Below are positions 31,357 to 41,099 of a stretch of 45,081 bases of DNA, one piece after another. The stretch lies in contig NXFV01001071.1 of the NCBI GenBank assembly GCA_002803225.1, forward strand, positions 1 to 45,081, given 5' to 3'. How positions within the stretch are numbered: position 1 is the first letter of the stretch; every line of letters begins with the position of its first letter. The DNA is from Gamarada debralockiae. Lineage: Eukaryota; Ascomycota; Leotiomycetes; Helotiales; Hyphodiscaceae. The notes below the pieces were generated by a model. It was given only the letters and a program-made list of their open reading frames with translations. It was not told the origin of the DNA and did not search any database. The translations under genes were made by a program, and so were the position numbers.

Positions 31357-32632
31357 ATGGCCAATTTGGCCCAGAATACTGTTGCTATAAGATATTCCTC
31401 TTCTTCACCTTTACTTTTGGACTAAGTATATACTAATAGACTAGGACTATAGGCCCCCCCTGCTGCTGCCCCTACCGCCCCTGCCGCCGCTGCCCCCGCT
31501 GCCCCCGCTGCCCCCGCTGCCCCCGCTGCCCCTGCTGCCCCTGCTGCTGCTGCTGCCCCCGCTGCCCCCCCCCCCCGCGCCTGCGCCCGCGCCTGCGCCC
31601 GCGCCTGCCCCGCCTGCCGCCGCCCCCGCGTTGCCCCCTCTGCCGCCATGCTGGCACTGTCTCGTCTGGCTCTGGTCCGTGCTGCTGTGTTGCGCCCAGG
31701 CCGCACTTCCAACAGTACTAGGCCCGCTAACCTAGAGGCTTTGCTTGGCCAAATGACTGGTCAAGTAAACCTTTAGGCATGTACACACTATACTGGCGGG
31801 TCTAGTTGCTAGACGGAGTGCGTGTCTATAGCTGGTCGTTTTGGCGGTTCTTGCGCCAACTGCCACTATAGCAGTAAAGGTGCTCGCTACTCCCTCTATA
31901 AGTTATTCTTTTTCTTTTCTTCTTTGACTTATAGACTATAACTAACCTCTATGTACTATAGGCGCCTCTGCCGCTACCGTCCCTACTGTCCCTGCCGCCG
32001 CTGCCCCCGCCGCTGCCCCCGCCGCTGCTCCTGCCCCTGCTCGCCCCCGCCGCCGTAAGTAATCCCTTTTACTCTTATAGACCATTACTGACCTTTATAG
32101 GGGCTGCTGCTATGCCTGCGCCCGCGCCCGCCCTTGCCCCCGGCCGCCGCTATAAGTAATACTCTTTTACTCTTATAGACTAGTACTGACCTTTATAGGC
32201 CCTGCTGCTCCCCCCGCTGCCGCCGCCGCCCGCCCCTCTCGCCCCTTGCGCTAGGTCGCTCCTAGTACTCATATAGTTAACTAGGTCGCTCCTAGCAAAA
32301 TTAAAGTCCGTAAGTGCTTTATAGATCACTCTCAGACGATTTATAGGTAATACTAACCCTACTTAGGCGTCTGCCGCCGTTGTACCGCTGCTGCCCGCGC
32401 CTAGCGCCTGGCCGGGCTCTACTAGGACTTGGCCGGGCTCTACTAGGATATAGTTAGGCTTTACTAAGAACTGGCCGAAATCTATGCTAATAAGGGAGAG
32501 GAGTTAAAGGAGAAGAAGAGAAGGATTTAAGAGATAAAGGAGATAGAGGAGGAGGGAGAGGAGAAGAGAGAGAAGGAGGAAGAGGAGGAGAGAGAAAGGG
32601 AAGAGAGTCTTAAGTTATAAATCTTATAAAGG
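31357..32632 (+). pseudogene. DUF3716-like, Ala/Pro-rich, coiled-coil protein gene inside the transposon
   Basis: Start ATG at 31357 (MANLAQNTVA), then exons 31357-31386, 31453-31897, 31962-32054, 32101-32151 and 32199 onward, with introns 31387-31452, 31898-31961, 32055-32100, 32152-32198 and about 32310-32366. Several donors read ATAAGT instead of GTAAGT (G to A). Exon 2 encodes a long Ala/Pro tract and then a cysteine domain, ACTHYTGGS to TECVSIAGRFGGSCANCHY, matching what I know of DUF3716 (fungal, transposon-associated), interrupted by TAG where Gln and Trp are expected. Exons 3-5 return to Ala/Pro sequence. The last exon reads LAGLYxDLAGLYxDIVRLY with TAG at the x positions (CAG expected), then a Glu/Lys-rich coiled coil (GEEKREKEEEEEERE) to TAA near 32630. 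Function unknown; perhaps nucleic-acid binding. Confidence 0.6.
31453..31640 (+). repeat. GC-rich Ala/Pro-coding low-complexity tract
   Basis: Tandem CCCGCTG/CCTGCTG-type units with a C13 run near 31566 and alternating GCGCCTGCGCCC units. The tract escaped most of the mutation seen around it, perhaps because it lacks CpA sites suited to RIP. It is likely hard to sequence and length-variable. Confidence 0.8.
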
Positions 32633-32739
32633 GTCACCTATAGGAGTATATACTTATACGAATTTAAAGATTCTCTAGTAAAACTCTTTAAATTTAGTAC
32701 TTAAGTAAAATACTTAAAAGTAAAATTTAACTTATAGCT

Positions 32740-35700
32740 AATTACAAATAATATATATAGTCTATAAGATTATCTTAATATTAAAACTACCTATAAGATA
32801 AACCTTATAATATTTCTAGCTAGACTATATTTATAGTTTAATTAAAGTTCTCTAGTAAAAGTATATATAATCCTTTAGCTAAAGACACCTATAATACTAC
32901 TATATAAAACTAACTATAAGAGAAAACAAGGGTCTATAAATTAATACTAATTAACTTAAAAGACTAACCTTATAACTTATTAATTATTATTATAAAATAT
33001 AAATAAATTAGAAACTACTTATAAGATAAGTCAAAGCTTAAGCTACTATCTATTATAGTAAACTTAATCTATAAAATCACCTATAATTGGCCGTTAAAGT
33101 CCTTACCAAGTAAGTATACTTCTATATAATATGTCTGTAAGCTTGTAATCACTATTTAGGACCTGTTATAAAGGCCTTCTTGTAGGCAGAGGTTCTATAA
33201 GAGTATAATAGGGGCTCTAACCTTAAGACTAAGCTGTAATAGAGGTAAGGAAGGTAAATCAATATTCTGTAGCTACTTTATAAGTAGCTTGTCTATACCT
33301 ATAGTAGCTTTATTTATATCCACGGAATTAATTGTATAATATGTCTGTAAAGAACTAAGTAAACGTACTAGGATAATTATATTAAGCTTTATTATAGTTA
33401 TATTTAAAGTTATTAAAAGGCTTTAGCTGCGAAAGATAGAGATATCCATAAGAGCCTATAATAGAAGATCTTGTAAGTAGACATAGTCAATTAAGTCTAT
33501 AATCGATCTCGGCTAGTGGATATAGTCTAGAATAGAGATTAACCCTTCTAAGGTAGGGTTATAGGGTAGTTCACTAATCTAACGGACGAATTCTTAACTA
33601 TAGTTACTATTATAGACCTATATATTTGTCTGTAAGTATAGTCGATAGAGCCGGGGCTAGATAAACGACTTCTGGAGGTACGCAGCTATAATATTAGCCC
33701 GCGAACTATATAGAACCACTAGGAGGATCTAGGCAAAGTCCCTGCCAAGGATTACAAGTACCCCGCCAAAGAGGATATCGTCCGTAATAGACCGTAAATC
33801 GACTAAGAGCTAGTAGACGACCTTAAAGTAGTACTTATACTATATTAGCACCTTGTCCTAGATAATTAAGTCGATCTGCTAAAGTAAATAGCTAAGTATA
33901 AATTACTTTGTAATACTACTTACAGACGACTTGTATAGCTTGATTAGGATCTTAAACTATAAGTATAATATACGTCTATTTGGCAGTAAGAGGGCTGCAA
34001 TACCCGTAGATACTATGCAAAGGACTATTTTCCCTTGGCTACGAAAGAAGTAATAGAGGGTCTTATATAAAAAGGTCTTACTAGTACTACTAGGGCCCTA
34101 TAGGTAAAAGTAAGCCATTTATAGATTAGATTCGATAGCTATAATAATCTATATAAAAGCTAACTGCTAGTCTATATTTAATTAAGCCTATATTATATCT
34201 GCAAGAGAGGCTTCTTATACTAAATTATATATAGTAGATGTAGTAGTGTATTTATAAGTCTAATCCCAGGTAAAAGTAGGCAATCTATAGTCTATAAGAG
34301 ACTGTTACTAGTCTGTAAGGCCGCTTGTGAGTAGGAATAGGCCGTAATTATAATGTAGATTAACTAATAGAAAGGGAAAGCCGCTATTACAGGTTAGCTA
34401 GTGCTAGAGATCATTATAAAAGTATTATTTATAATGCTCCTAGATTGTTAGTAGGTCTGTAATTAGCTACTGGTAAAGACCTATTAAGAATAAGGTCTGT
34501 AAACTACTACTAGTTGTAAAGAAGATCGCTTTGTCAAAGTACTAATACTACTTTTAGTTATTCTTAGCTAAGCCGTGCGTAATATAGGTAGCTTAATATA
34601 TTAAATAGCAGACGCTATTAATAAAATAAAGATCTGCAAATGACTATAGTCTGCGAACAACTATAAAAAGGAGCTGTAAATAGTAATACTTACCTGAAAT
34701 AAGGCTATAATAATATATATAGCTAATCTAATTACCTTTTCCTTACTTATAGACCTTCTAGCTCCTTATCTTAGGAACCTATATAAAGTAAGCCGGAAAC
34801 TTAAAATAGAGGAGGTAGTAGCTATCCTTATACTTTATATTATATTGGAAAAAGGTTATTAAGGTTGAGTAGGCCCTTGTAGTCTTCTTGGCTAGTTCTT
34901 ATAAAGAAATATTATTTGTAAAGTAGACTAGTTACTCGTCTTTAAGATAAACTACTAGGTATTATATAAGGGGGAACTCTTAGTGGGTTAAGAACTTAAA
35001 GAGGCGCTAGATAGCCTTATATAGACTAATATATTAAGTATATATATAACGGGCAATCTTATCGTTTATAGAGGCTACTATAATAGTTATATAGTCTAAA
35101 CCTTTATAGATATACTTATATATATACTTTATAGCTTAAACTATCCTATATACCTTTATATTAATATATAACTAGAACTTATAAAGGAGGTATAGGTTAT
35201 AGGGAACTATCTAGCGGTTATTGCGGATGATCTCGCGGGTCGGGTCGCTTAGCTTACGGACCATAAAGGTATCGCTATTATCTTGCCGGTAATACTTAAG
35301 ATAACTATCCTTATAGATAATAGTCTAGTCTATAAACCTCTTTAGAAACCTCTTAGAGTATATTAAAGGGTCTGTAGGTCTTTTATAGACTATATATAGG
35401 GCTTCTGGGTAGTCTTCCCTATACAGGCCATAGGTTATATAAGTAATTACTAACTCCTTAAGCTTGCTTATTAGATCTTAAGATAAGTCTAGTAGTTTAG
35501 CGTATATAATCTTATTAATCTACTTTAGAGTATTAAACTTTGTAGATAGCTTAAGGAATAAGAGGATATATATATATAGTAGCCTATACTTCTAGTACTT
35601 AATTGTATAAACGTAGCCTGTATATAGTTTAAAAAGAGTATTCTTTAAGTCTATAAGGAGCTCTTAAGACTTTAACTAGAAGACATAGGTAATAAGATTA

Positions 35701-37060
35701 AGGCGATTAGTTAGTTGCTAGCCAGGTAATAGCTTACGGACGATTTCGGGCTACTACGGGTTGGCTGTAAAGGTAATAAAGAAGATTAGCTTACTAAAGT
35801 AGTAGATAATTACTATAGAATCTTAGAAGAGCTGTTATATAAACTAATCGCTGCCTATAAAAGATACTAAGAGGATAAATTAATAGTTAAGCTTATCTAG
35901 CGAGACGTCTCTATAGATTAAGGTATCCGCTAATCTATTATATATATCCGCGCGGATATTTTACTAGTAGTTATAAAGCTAGTCAAGGGCTGTTGTCTTA
36001 TATATAGCAAAGGTATTAATAATATATTACTAAAATAAACGGCTAGTATAAAAGAGAGGTAATAGTTTGTCTTTATAGATATATAGATAGAACTAGTAAA
36101 AGGGCTACTACTTAAGGCAGGTCTATTAATAAGTGTACTGATAATCTCGGAGCTATAATCTATAGTACTATCTGTATTTGCTATAAGGAAATAAGAGTAT
36201 ATAATATAATAGTATATATATAGCGTAGGTTATAGCTATCCGGTGTAATTGCAGACTATAACGGCCAAGGTCGCGGATTGTAAGAAGAATATCTTAGCGA
36301 CTCTTGTCTGAAAACTCGTCTAGTAAGATACTTACAAGCTTAGTTACAGTCGGGAGGTTCTTATAGTAGTAGCCTACTCTCGACTAGATTACTAATCGCA
36401 TTTGCGGGTTAAGGAGGATCTGTAATAGGCCGGTCTAGTCTATAAGCTGCTCACGGGTAGTCTTATAGATCTGTATAAAGGGGTTATAATCTATAAGTAT
36501 CTCATATAAGTATTATAAGACTATATAGTTAAGTTGTAGATAACACTACAAGCGAATATTAGTAATATAATTAAGATTGTAAAAAAACAACTAAGTAAAT
36601 ATAAGGGCTTCTTATGACGTAGGATATAAAGGACTTAATACTAAAACGATTAAGCAAATATAAAGGCAAAGAATTATAATATAAGGTTAAAAGGACCTTA
36701 ATAGTAAAATAGCTTACTATAGATTTGAAAATAATATAAGCTATAAGAGAGGTTTGTACAAGTATCTTTAATATAGCTTATAGATGTAAAAGCTAGTGCT
36801 AAATTATATACATAAATATTTTAACAAAAGCTGCGAGCTAGTAGGTCGTCCGCTATTAAAAGTATCTATAGATATACTAGTAGCGCTTATAACTTAGGTA
36901 GATTAATATCCCTCTTCTTATAATATAGCTTAAAGTGATAGTCTGCGACTATAGCCTCTGCGATCTAATATAAAGCCTAACAAAACTTGTACTTAATATC
37001 CATTAGCCTTAGGTTATGAGCTAGTATTAGACGTAGCTATAATATAAAGCTAATTAGGAC
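32740..37060 (-). pseudogene. Helitron replication initiator/PIF1-like helicase gene, heavily mutated
   Basis: No long ORF survives, but three-frame reading of the minus strand recovers the family in order. Near 37.05-36.85 kb: HNLRLMDIKYKFC and INLPKL, as in the Helitron N-terminal zinc region. Near 36.5-36.0 kb: DYNPFIQIYKTTREQL, LLDEFSDKS and YILLFPYSK (Helitron_like_N). Near 34.1 kb: GPSSTSKTFLYKTL, the Walker A motif GPxGTGKT with Gly to Ser changes, followed by RSQGKIVLCIVSTGIAALLL. Near 33.75 kb: TDDILFGGVLVILGRDFA, then SSRANIIAAYLQKSFI. Near 33.2 kb: RAPIILL and YNRS. Near 32.95 kb: ITINKSQGQSF-like sequence with stops. Rep plus PIF1-type helicase in one protein defines Helitrons, which move by rolling-circle replication. 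Stops are almost all TAG/TAA where Gln or Trp is expected. Confidence 0.8.
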
Positions 37061-37550
37061 TTAGAGAGGAGGAGGGAGAGCTTCTACGGGCGTATTACAG
37101 ATCATATGGGCGCGCTTTCGAGGCTGCGGACAGTCCGTAAGAGGCCGTAGAGGGCCGTTTCGCGTCTGCCGAGGGGTATTTGGATTAACTTTTGCAAGTA
37201 GTAAGCGGGTAATATATTGGCGTTCCTATAAGATATAAGTTGTAGTCTAATGAAAAAGGGGGGGAGAGAGCAACCTTATAATAGAGACAGGTCTAATACA
37301 GCTTATCTTAGTGATTAAGAGGAAATTAAGAGCGTAGATAATATACCTTATAGCTAAAACAAAAAGCCTTTAAAGAAAAATCTATTTATAAGAGACTAAA
37401 ATAATTAATATATATAAGGATAGTCGCAGATAAATATTCTACGGATCGTGTTCTACGGACCGCGTTCTAGCGTTTCCGGAGCAGAAAAACAATAGTCCCC
37501 TGTCTTTTTTGTGAACTAATCGCTTCAGGTGGTCCGACCGTAAGACAATA

Positions 37551-37842
37551 TTATATAGATTTGTTGGGATATTGATTCTCGCACACTAGGCACGTGACTG
37601 TATGTCACGGGTATATTAGTCAGCTTCCCGACTATTAGCCGAAGGCTAAGGATATAAGCTCCCCACCAAGCTTAGTCCTAAACCTTAATACAGAACTACT
37701 AATTTGAACGCAACTGTATACCACGTAATACCGTGTCGTGCTACGCGTTCTAGTGGTGAACCGACAGCATTCATCTGGGAGAATTTCATTCTTTTACTTT
37801 AAAAAAGGAGCAAAGCTTGTTATATAGAATTAAGAAAAATAT
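37551..37842 (+). repeat. Possible LTR fragment of another retroelement
   Basis: From 37559 the sequence TGTTGGGATATTGATTC, a CACGTGACTG motif, a GGATATAAGC TATA-like box and a closing TGGTGAACCGACA run resemble an LTR followed by a primer-binding region. I see no matching second copy and no target duplication, so this is tentative. Confidence 0.3.
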
Positions 37843-38080
37843 TGTCACGGCGCTGGCACAATCTCGCTGAGACTGACCAGCCACTGGCCGCACTAGGCCT
37901 GCAAGGACCACCTGGGCTGGCCAGGGGGCCAGCCTCCTGTATATAAGCTACTGCTCTCCTCCTCTTCTTCCCTCCTTAGCTTGTTCTCTTAGTTATAACA
38001 ATTGATAGTTTTGGTACACCTTTGAGTCCCTCACGCACGAGACCTACGGACCAAGTTCCCTGCTTACTTGAGTTGTTACA
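37843..38080 (+). mobile_element. Solo LTR with 5-bp target-site duplication
   Basis: A 238-bp segment begins TGTCACGGCGCTGG and ends GAGTTGTTACA (TG...CA ends, with TGT/ACA inverted). It is flanked directly by AATAT on both sides (37838-37842 and 38081-38085). A TATA box (TGTATATAAGC) lies in the middle, followed by pyrimidine-rich sequence. There is no internal domain, so this is a solo LTR left by recombination. Base composition is normal, unlike the RIP-mutated neighbours, so it is probably younger. Strand is inferred from the TATA box. Confidence 0.8.
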
Positions 38081-38174
38081 AATATCTTTATTTCTTAGAG
38101 GTCCTAGAGAATCATCTACTTATATACTATTTTAGAATCGCTACTTGCCTTCTAGCGTTTTCTAGAAAGTATAG

Positions 38175-38207
38175 TAATTAATGGATTTGCCACGAATCCA
38201 TTAATTA
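38175..38207. repeat. Perfect 13-bp inverted repeat (hairpin)
   Basis: TAATTAATGGATT at 38175-38187 and its exact reverse complement at 38195-38207, separated by 7 bases. It lies downstream of the minus-strand membrane protein gene and could be a hairpin near its 3' end or a transposon relic. Confidence 0.6.
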
Positions 38208-38373
38208 TATATGTTTTTTGGTTCGGGTTGGTGGTAAGCTAGCGATTACTCTCTGTACACTCCCACCAAACCACACCAAAATACGCTAAAATACCTACTT
38301 TAAATTACTCGCAAATCAACAACGAGATTAATTATAAATTTGATAATTGATGTAATTGAGGGTAACCTAGAGA

Positions 38374-39471
38374 CTACCCGAAGAGCTGAGCCCAATTTGC
38401 CTCCGACGTGCCTTCCGGATTGTAACAGTTCGAGTACCAAAATAATGAAAGACTGAAGATTTTACAAAACAGATCAAATGCTACGACGTGTTGATAAGTA
38501 CCCCCCCCTCCCCCAGGGCATACCAGCTCCAAAGTCGTCGGGTTCCAGAATAAGACCCAAGCTATAATCGGTGTAACAATGGCGTAAAGGAAATAAAACA
38601 TTGTAAATTTGCGCTCAAACGCAACTAGAATAGCGAAAGCCACACCGAGGAGCAATAACGTGAAGGCAAAGGAACGTGGTCTTCGAAACGCGATCTTGGC
38701 CTTATCTACATGCTCCACCGAATTACAATGGAAATGGATTGCTCCGGAAACCAAAAGACAGCCGAATCTTAGGGATTGGGACGTATATCTCATAAAATTG
38801 GAATCTGACTGTGGAGGTTGGCGGGCAAAGTCCACGAATGAGAGAAATCCAAGCTGAAATATTATTCCTCCGCATCCTAAGATCATGTCCGACTGACGAA
38901 GTTGTGGGGAAGGCAAAGGCCGAGATTGTACTGCAACAGTAGCCTGGGGTAGTGCTTGTTCCTCATTATCAAGTTGGTGTAGCTCTATGTCCTCGTCCGT
39001 AGGTGCAAGTTCTTCCTTTTTACTGGAGAGATGGATCATTATGGACACAACCCCGTAGTGCGCAAAGTAGGAGATTGCCCAGACTTGCGTGAAAGGAATT
39101 CTTTTAGTGTTCAGCAGCTTTGCAATTGCCCACCCTATCGAAGCGATGGAGGCGAAAACTCTGACGAACAACGGGCATTCGGTACTTCTCTCAGGACGAC
39201 GAGCCACTTCGAAGTAATAATCACGGGCTTTTAGTACTTGTTTTGCAGCAAGGGCAAAGGAACCAGCCCGGCCGGCCTTGTAACGATAGACGAAGAGTCG
39301 AATCAGAATCGCGATGGTGTCGGCGGCGCAGATACATGGCGCGCTTTTTAGATACACTTCGAGCGAGGGGTCAAACCCGCAAACGCTTCCAGAGCGATGG
39401 ATCATCGTATTAAGCGCTAAACCGACGAGAGGCCAGTACGCATTTGGCCATGTTATTTGGTTGGAAGCCAT
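38374..39471 (-). CDS. Multipass membrane protein of unknown function
   Basis: A single uninterrupted ORF of 365 residues. Hydrophobic segments suggest about eight membrane helices, for example LFVRVFASIASIGWAIAKLL (~102-121), VWAISYFAHYGVVSIMIHL (~130-148), MILGCGGIIFQLGFLSFVDF (~196-215), RFGCLLVSGAIHF (~232-244), FAFTLLLLGVAFAILVAFE (~265-283) and MFYFLYAIVTPIIAWVLFW (~289-307). A charged cytoplasmic-type loop (KKEELAPTDEDIELHQLDNE) splits the protein near the middle. The C-terminus (YSNCYNPEGTSEANWAQLFG) resembles the end of uncharacterised fungal membrane proteins I have seen. No transporter signature is recognised. Unlike its transposon-rich surroundings it is intact and of normal composition, so it is probably functional or recently so. 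Confidence 0.7.
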   Translation of the reverse strand: MASNQITWPNAYWPLVGLALNTMIHRSGSVCGFDPSLEVYLKSAPCICAADTIAILIRLFVYRYKAGRAGSFALAAKQVLKARDYYFEVARRPERSTECPLFVRVFASIASIGWAIAKLLNTKRIPFTQVWAISYFAHYGVVSIMIHLSSKKEELAPTDEDIELHQLDNEEQALPQATVAVQSRPLPSPQLRQSDMILGCGGIIFQLGFLSFVDFARQPPQSDSNFMRYTSQSLRFGCLLVSGAIHFHCNSVEHVDKAKIAFRRPRSFAFTLLLLGVAFAILVAFERKFTMFYFLYAIVTPIIAWVLFWNPTTLELVCPGGGGGTYQHVVAFDLFCKIFSLSLFWYSNCYNPEGTSEANWAQLFG

Positions 39472-40396
39472 TTTGGCGAAAGAGAGATTTTAATTTGGGA
39501 GAAGGTTCGTCGATGGCAGCCTCACCTGAAATAAGTTCTTTATAGTTCAAAGACCCCTGCATCGCTATTCGGTGAGAGGGAGGCAGTGCAATTAGCTGAC
39601 GCATTGGGCTGCATATAATTGAGGGCAGAACTTCACCTGCAGATACACTCCCAAATTAAACAAACTCGTTCTTCTGTCTCTATGCATGCACTCAGCCTCC
39701 AGAGCGGAGTGGAGTTGCGCCAAAGGCTAAACGAGAGCCGTTTCGAGCTTTCAAAAATATTTTGGAATAATAACTAGAGGAGGGATGTGGTTTCTAAGGG
39801 GGGTTGCGTGTGTAAGCTAATCGAGATACGTAAATTGTGGGGTATGTTTTGCAGTTGAAGCTTGGGTAAAACAGCGACTAAATTTATCAAATTCGGCGGC
39901 CTAAACCGCAGTACCTAGCTACAGTATAATATGGTGGGACGGGTTGGACCCGTGCTTTGGACTTAGTCATGTGACCTGCGTTGCTGTGGCGGCGTAGTGC
40001 GGTAGTTTGTGTGTATATTGAGCACTTGGCGTTAGCCCTTTACATACGAGCCAGCCAAGCCGCCACTTAGCAGTGTACTTAGAATGTTCAAGATTGTGTT
40101 TGCGATTTTCGTGCCTGGGTCATTACCAAGCTGGATGTGGCGCACCAGGCACTACAGTACCTTCAGCCACTGTGGCTTTATGCCTAAGGCTCCATAGATG
40201 AAATTACGGCGTAAATATTATCGGGGCTGTTTCGCACTAACCAAAATTATTAGCCGAGGTACTGCTCCGCGTGGCAACCTTACCTAAATCTGCCTGACAT
40301 AACAGCCACAAGGCTAATGAGGATTTCCTGTAAAGGGATAAGGCCTTAGAGCTCAGATAAGATCCCTTTATAGAGTATTAGGATAGTATAAGCTTG
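39472..40396. other. Gene-free region, transposon-like on its right side
   Basis: The first part is the upstream region of the membrane protein gene. From about 39.93 kb, GACGGGTTGGACCCGTGC and a following TAGTCATGTGAC resemble the sequence near the right edge of the window (TAACGGGTTGAACCCGATTG, TGTCATGTGAAC), hinting at fragments of related retroelement ends. Confidence 0.35.
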
Positions 40397-41012
40397 GTGG
40401 TGGAGCTGTGGTAGAGGAACTCTGTTACACTATAAAGGAGACATTTTGCAAATCAGGCGTGAGGGCGACGACGAGAATGTAATTTTCTAGGTAGGAGGGG
40501 TTCAGGGTGTCTGGGACTGGCTACGGAATATAACTTATGAAAAATTATAGGAGATATTAAAGTGTGTACAGATTTTAAGATGTTTCAAGTCAAAGTACCC
40601 ATCATTTTTTTCGTCACACCGGTTTTTTCAGCACGCAGGGATAGACATTAGGTACTGTGACGGCACTTGCGTCACGTGGTGCAGTGGTCTGTGCATCAGG
40701 GGTTAATTACATTGTCAGCTGTAGATAGCTCTTCCTTCTTCATCTGTTGTTCAAGTCAAATGAGGGCTGTTCCTGTTTATGATTATGTTTTGAAGCCAAC
40801 TGTGACAGGTACTTTGACTTTAAGCATCTCAAAATCTGTACGTACATTACTACCTCTAATTTTTTTTTATATAAGTCGTGTTCTGTAGCTACTGCTAAAC
40901 ACTCTGAACCCCTCTTACTAGAAAATTATGTTCGTATCATTGCCCTTGCGCCTGATTTGTGGAAAGTCTACATTTATAGTAAAACAGAGTTTCTTTACTA
41001 TAGCTCTACTGT
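40397..41012. repeat. Large imperfect palindrome with ~200-bp arms
   Basis: The left arm (about 40397-40600) and right arm (about 40808-41012) are inverted copies sharing long blocks such as CAAATCAGGCG, AATTTTCTAG, GAGGGGTTCAG and GTACAGATTTT, by eye about three-quarters identical. Differences are mostly G to A or C to T, with the right arm more degraded. The spacer of ~207 bp has its own GTGACGGCACTTGCGTCAC inverted motif. A further small hairpin (TGTGATGG/CCATCACA) follows at about 41010-41031. No credible gene lies inside. Confidence 0.7.
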
Positions 41013-41099
41013 GATGGCTGGCACCATCACATGATATATTTGCGGCTGGAACCAGTGGACGGCTGTATAGGGGTCGACCCTAGTATTATAAAAGTCAAG

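Larger units (their letters stand above)
31072..37550 (-). mobile_element. Helitron, RIP-mutated; left end defined, right end approximate
   Basis: A transposon block of about 6.4 kb containing a minus-strand Helitron replication/helicase gene and a convergent plus-strand accessory gene. Read on the minus strand its 3' end is CTAG (31075-31072) followed by host T, the canonical CTRR|T Helitron terminus, and it falls right at the abrupt end of the WD40 gene. A hairpin-prone GCTCGCTTCGCTCGCTGG segment lies just inside (about 31085-31102). The 5' end (TC after A) cannot be fixed; coding matches reach about 37.05 kb and TE-like sequence continues to about 37.5 kb. TA dinucleotides are in great excess and most stops are TAG or TAA, as expected from RIP. 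Confidence 0.65.

Noticed and set aside
31422..31712. Minus-strand Gly/Ala/Arg-rich ORFs
   Set aside because: Composition artefact of the GC-rich repeat; the plus strand has the start codon, splice sites and the following Cys-rich domain.
40667..40888. 73-codon ORF in the palindrome spacer
   Set aside because: It runs from the spacer into the right arm and has no recognisable features.
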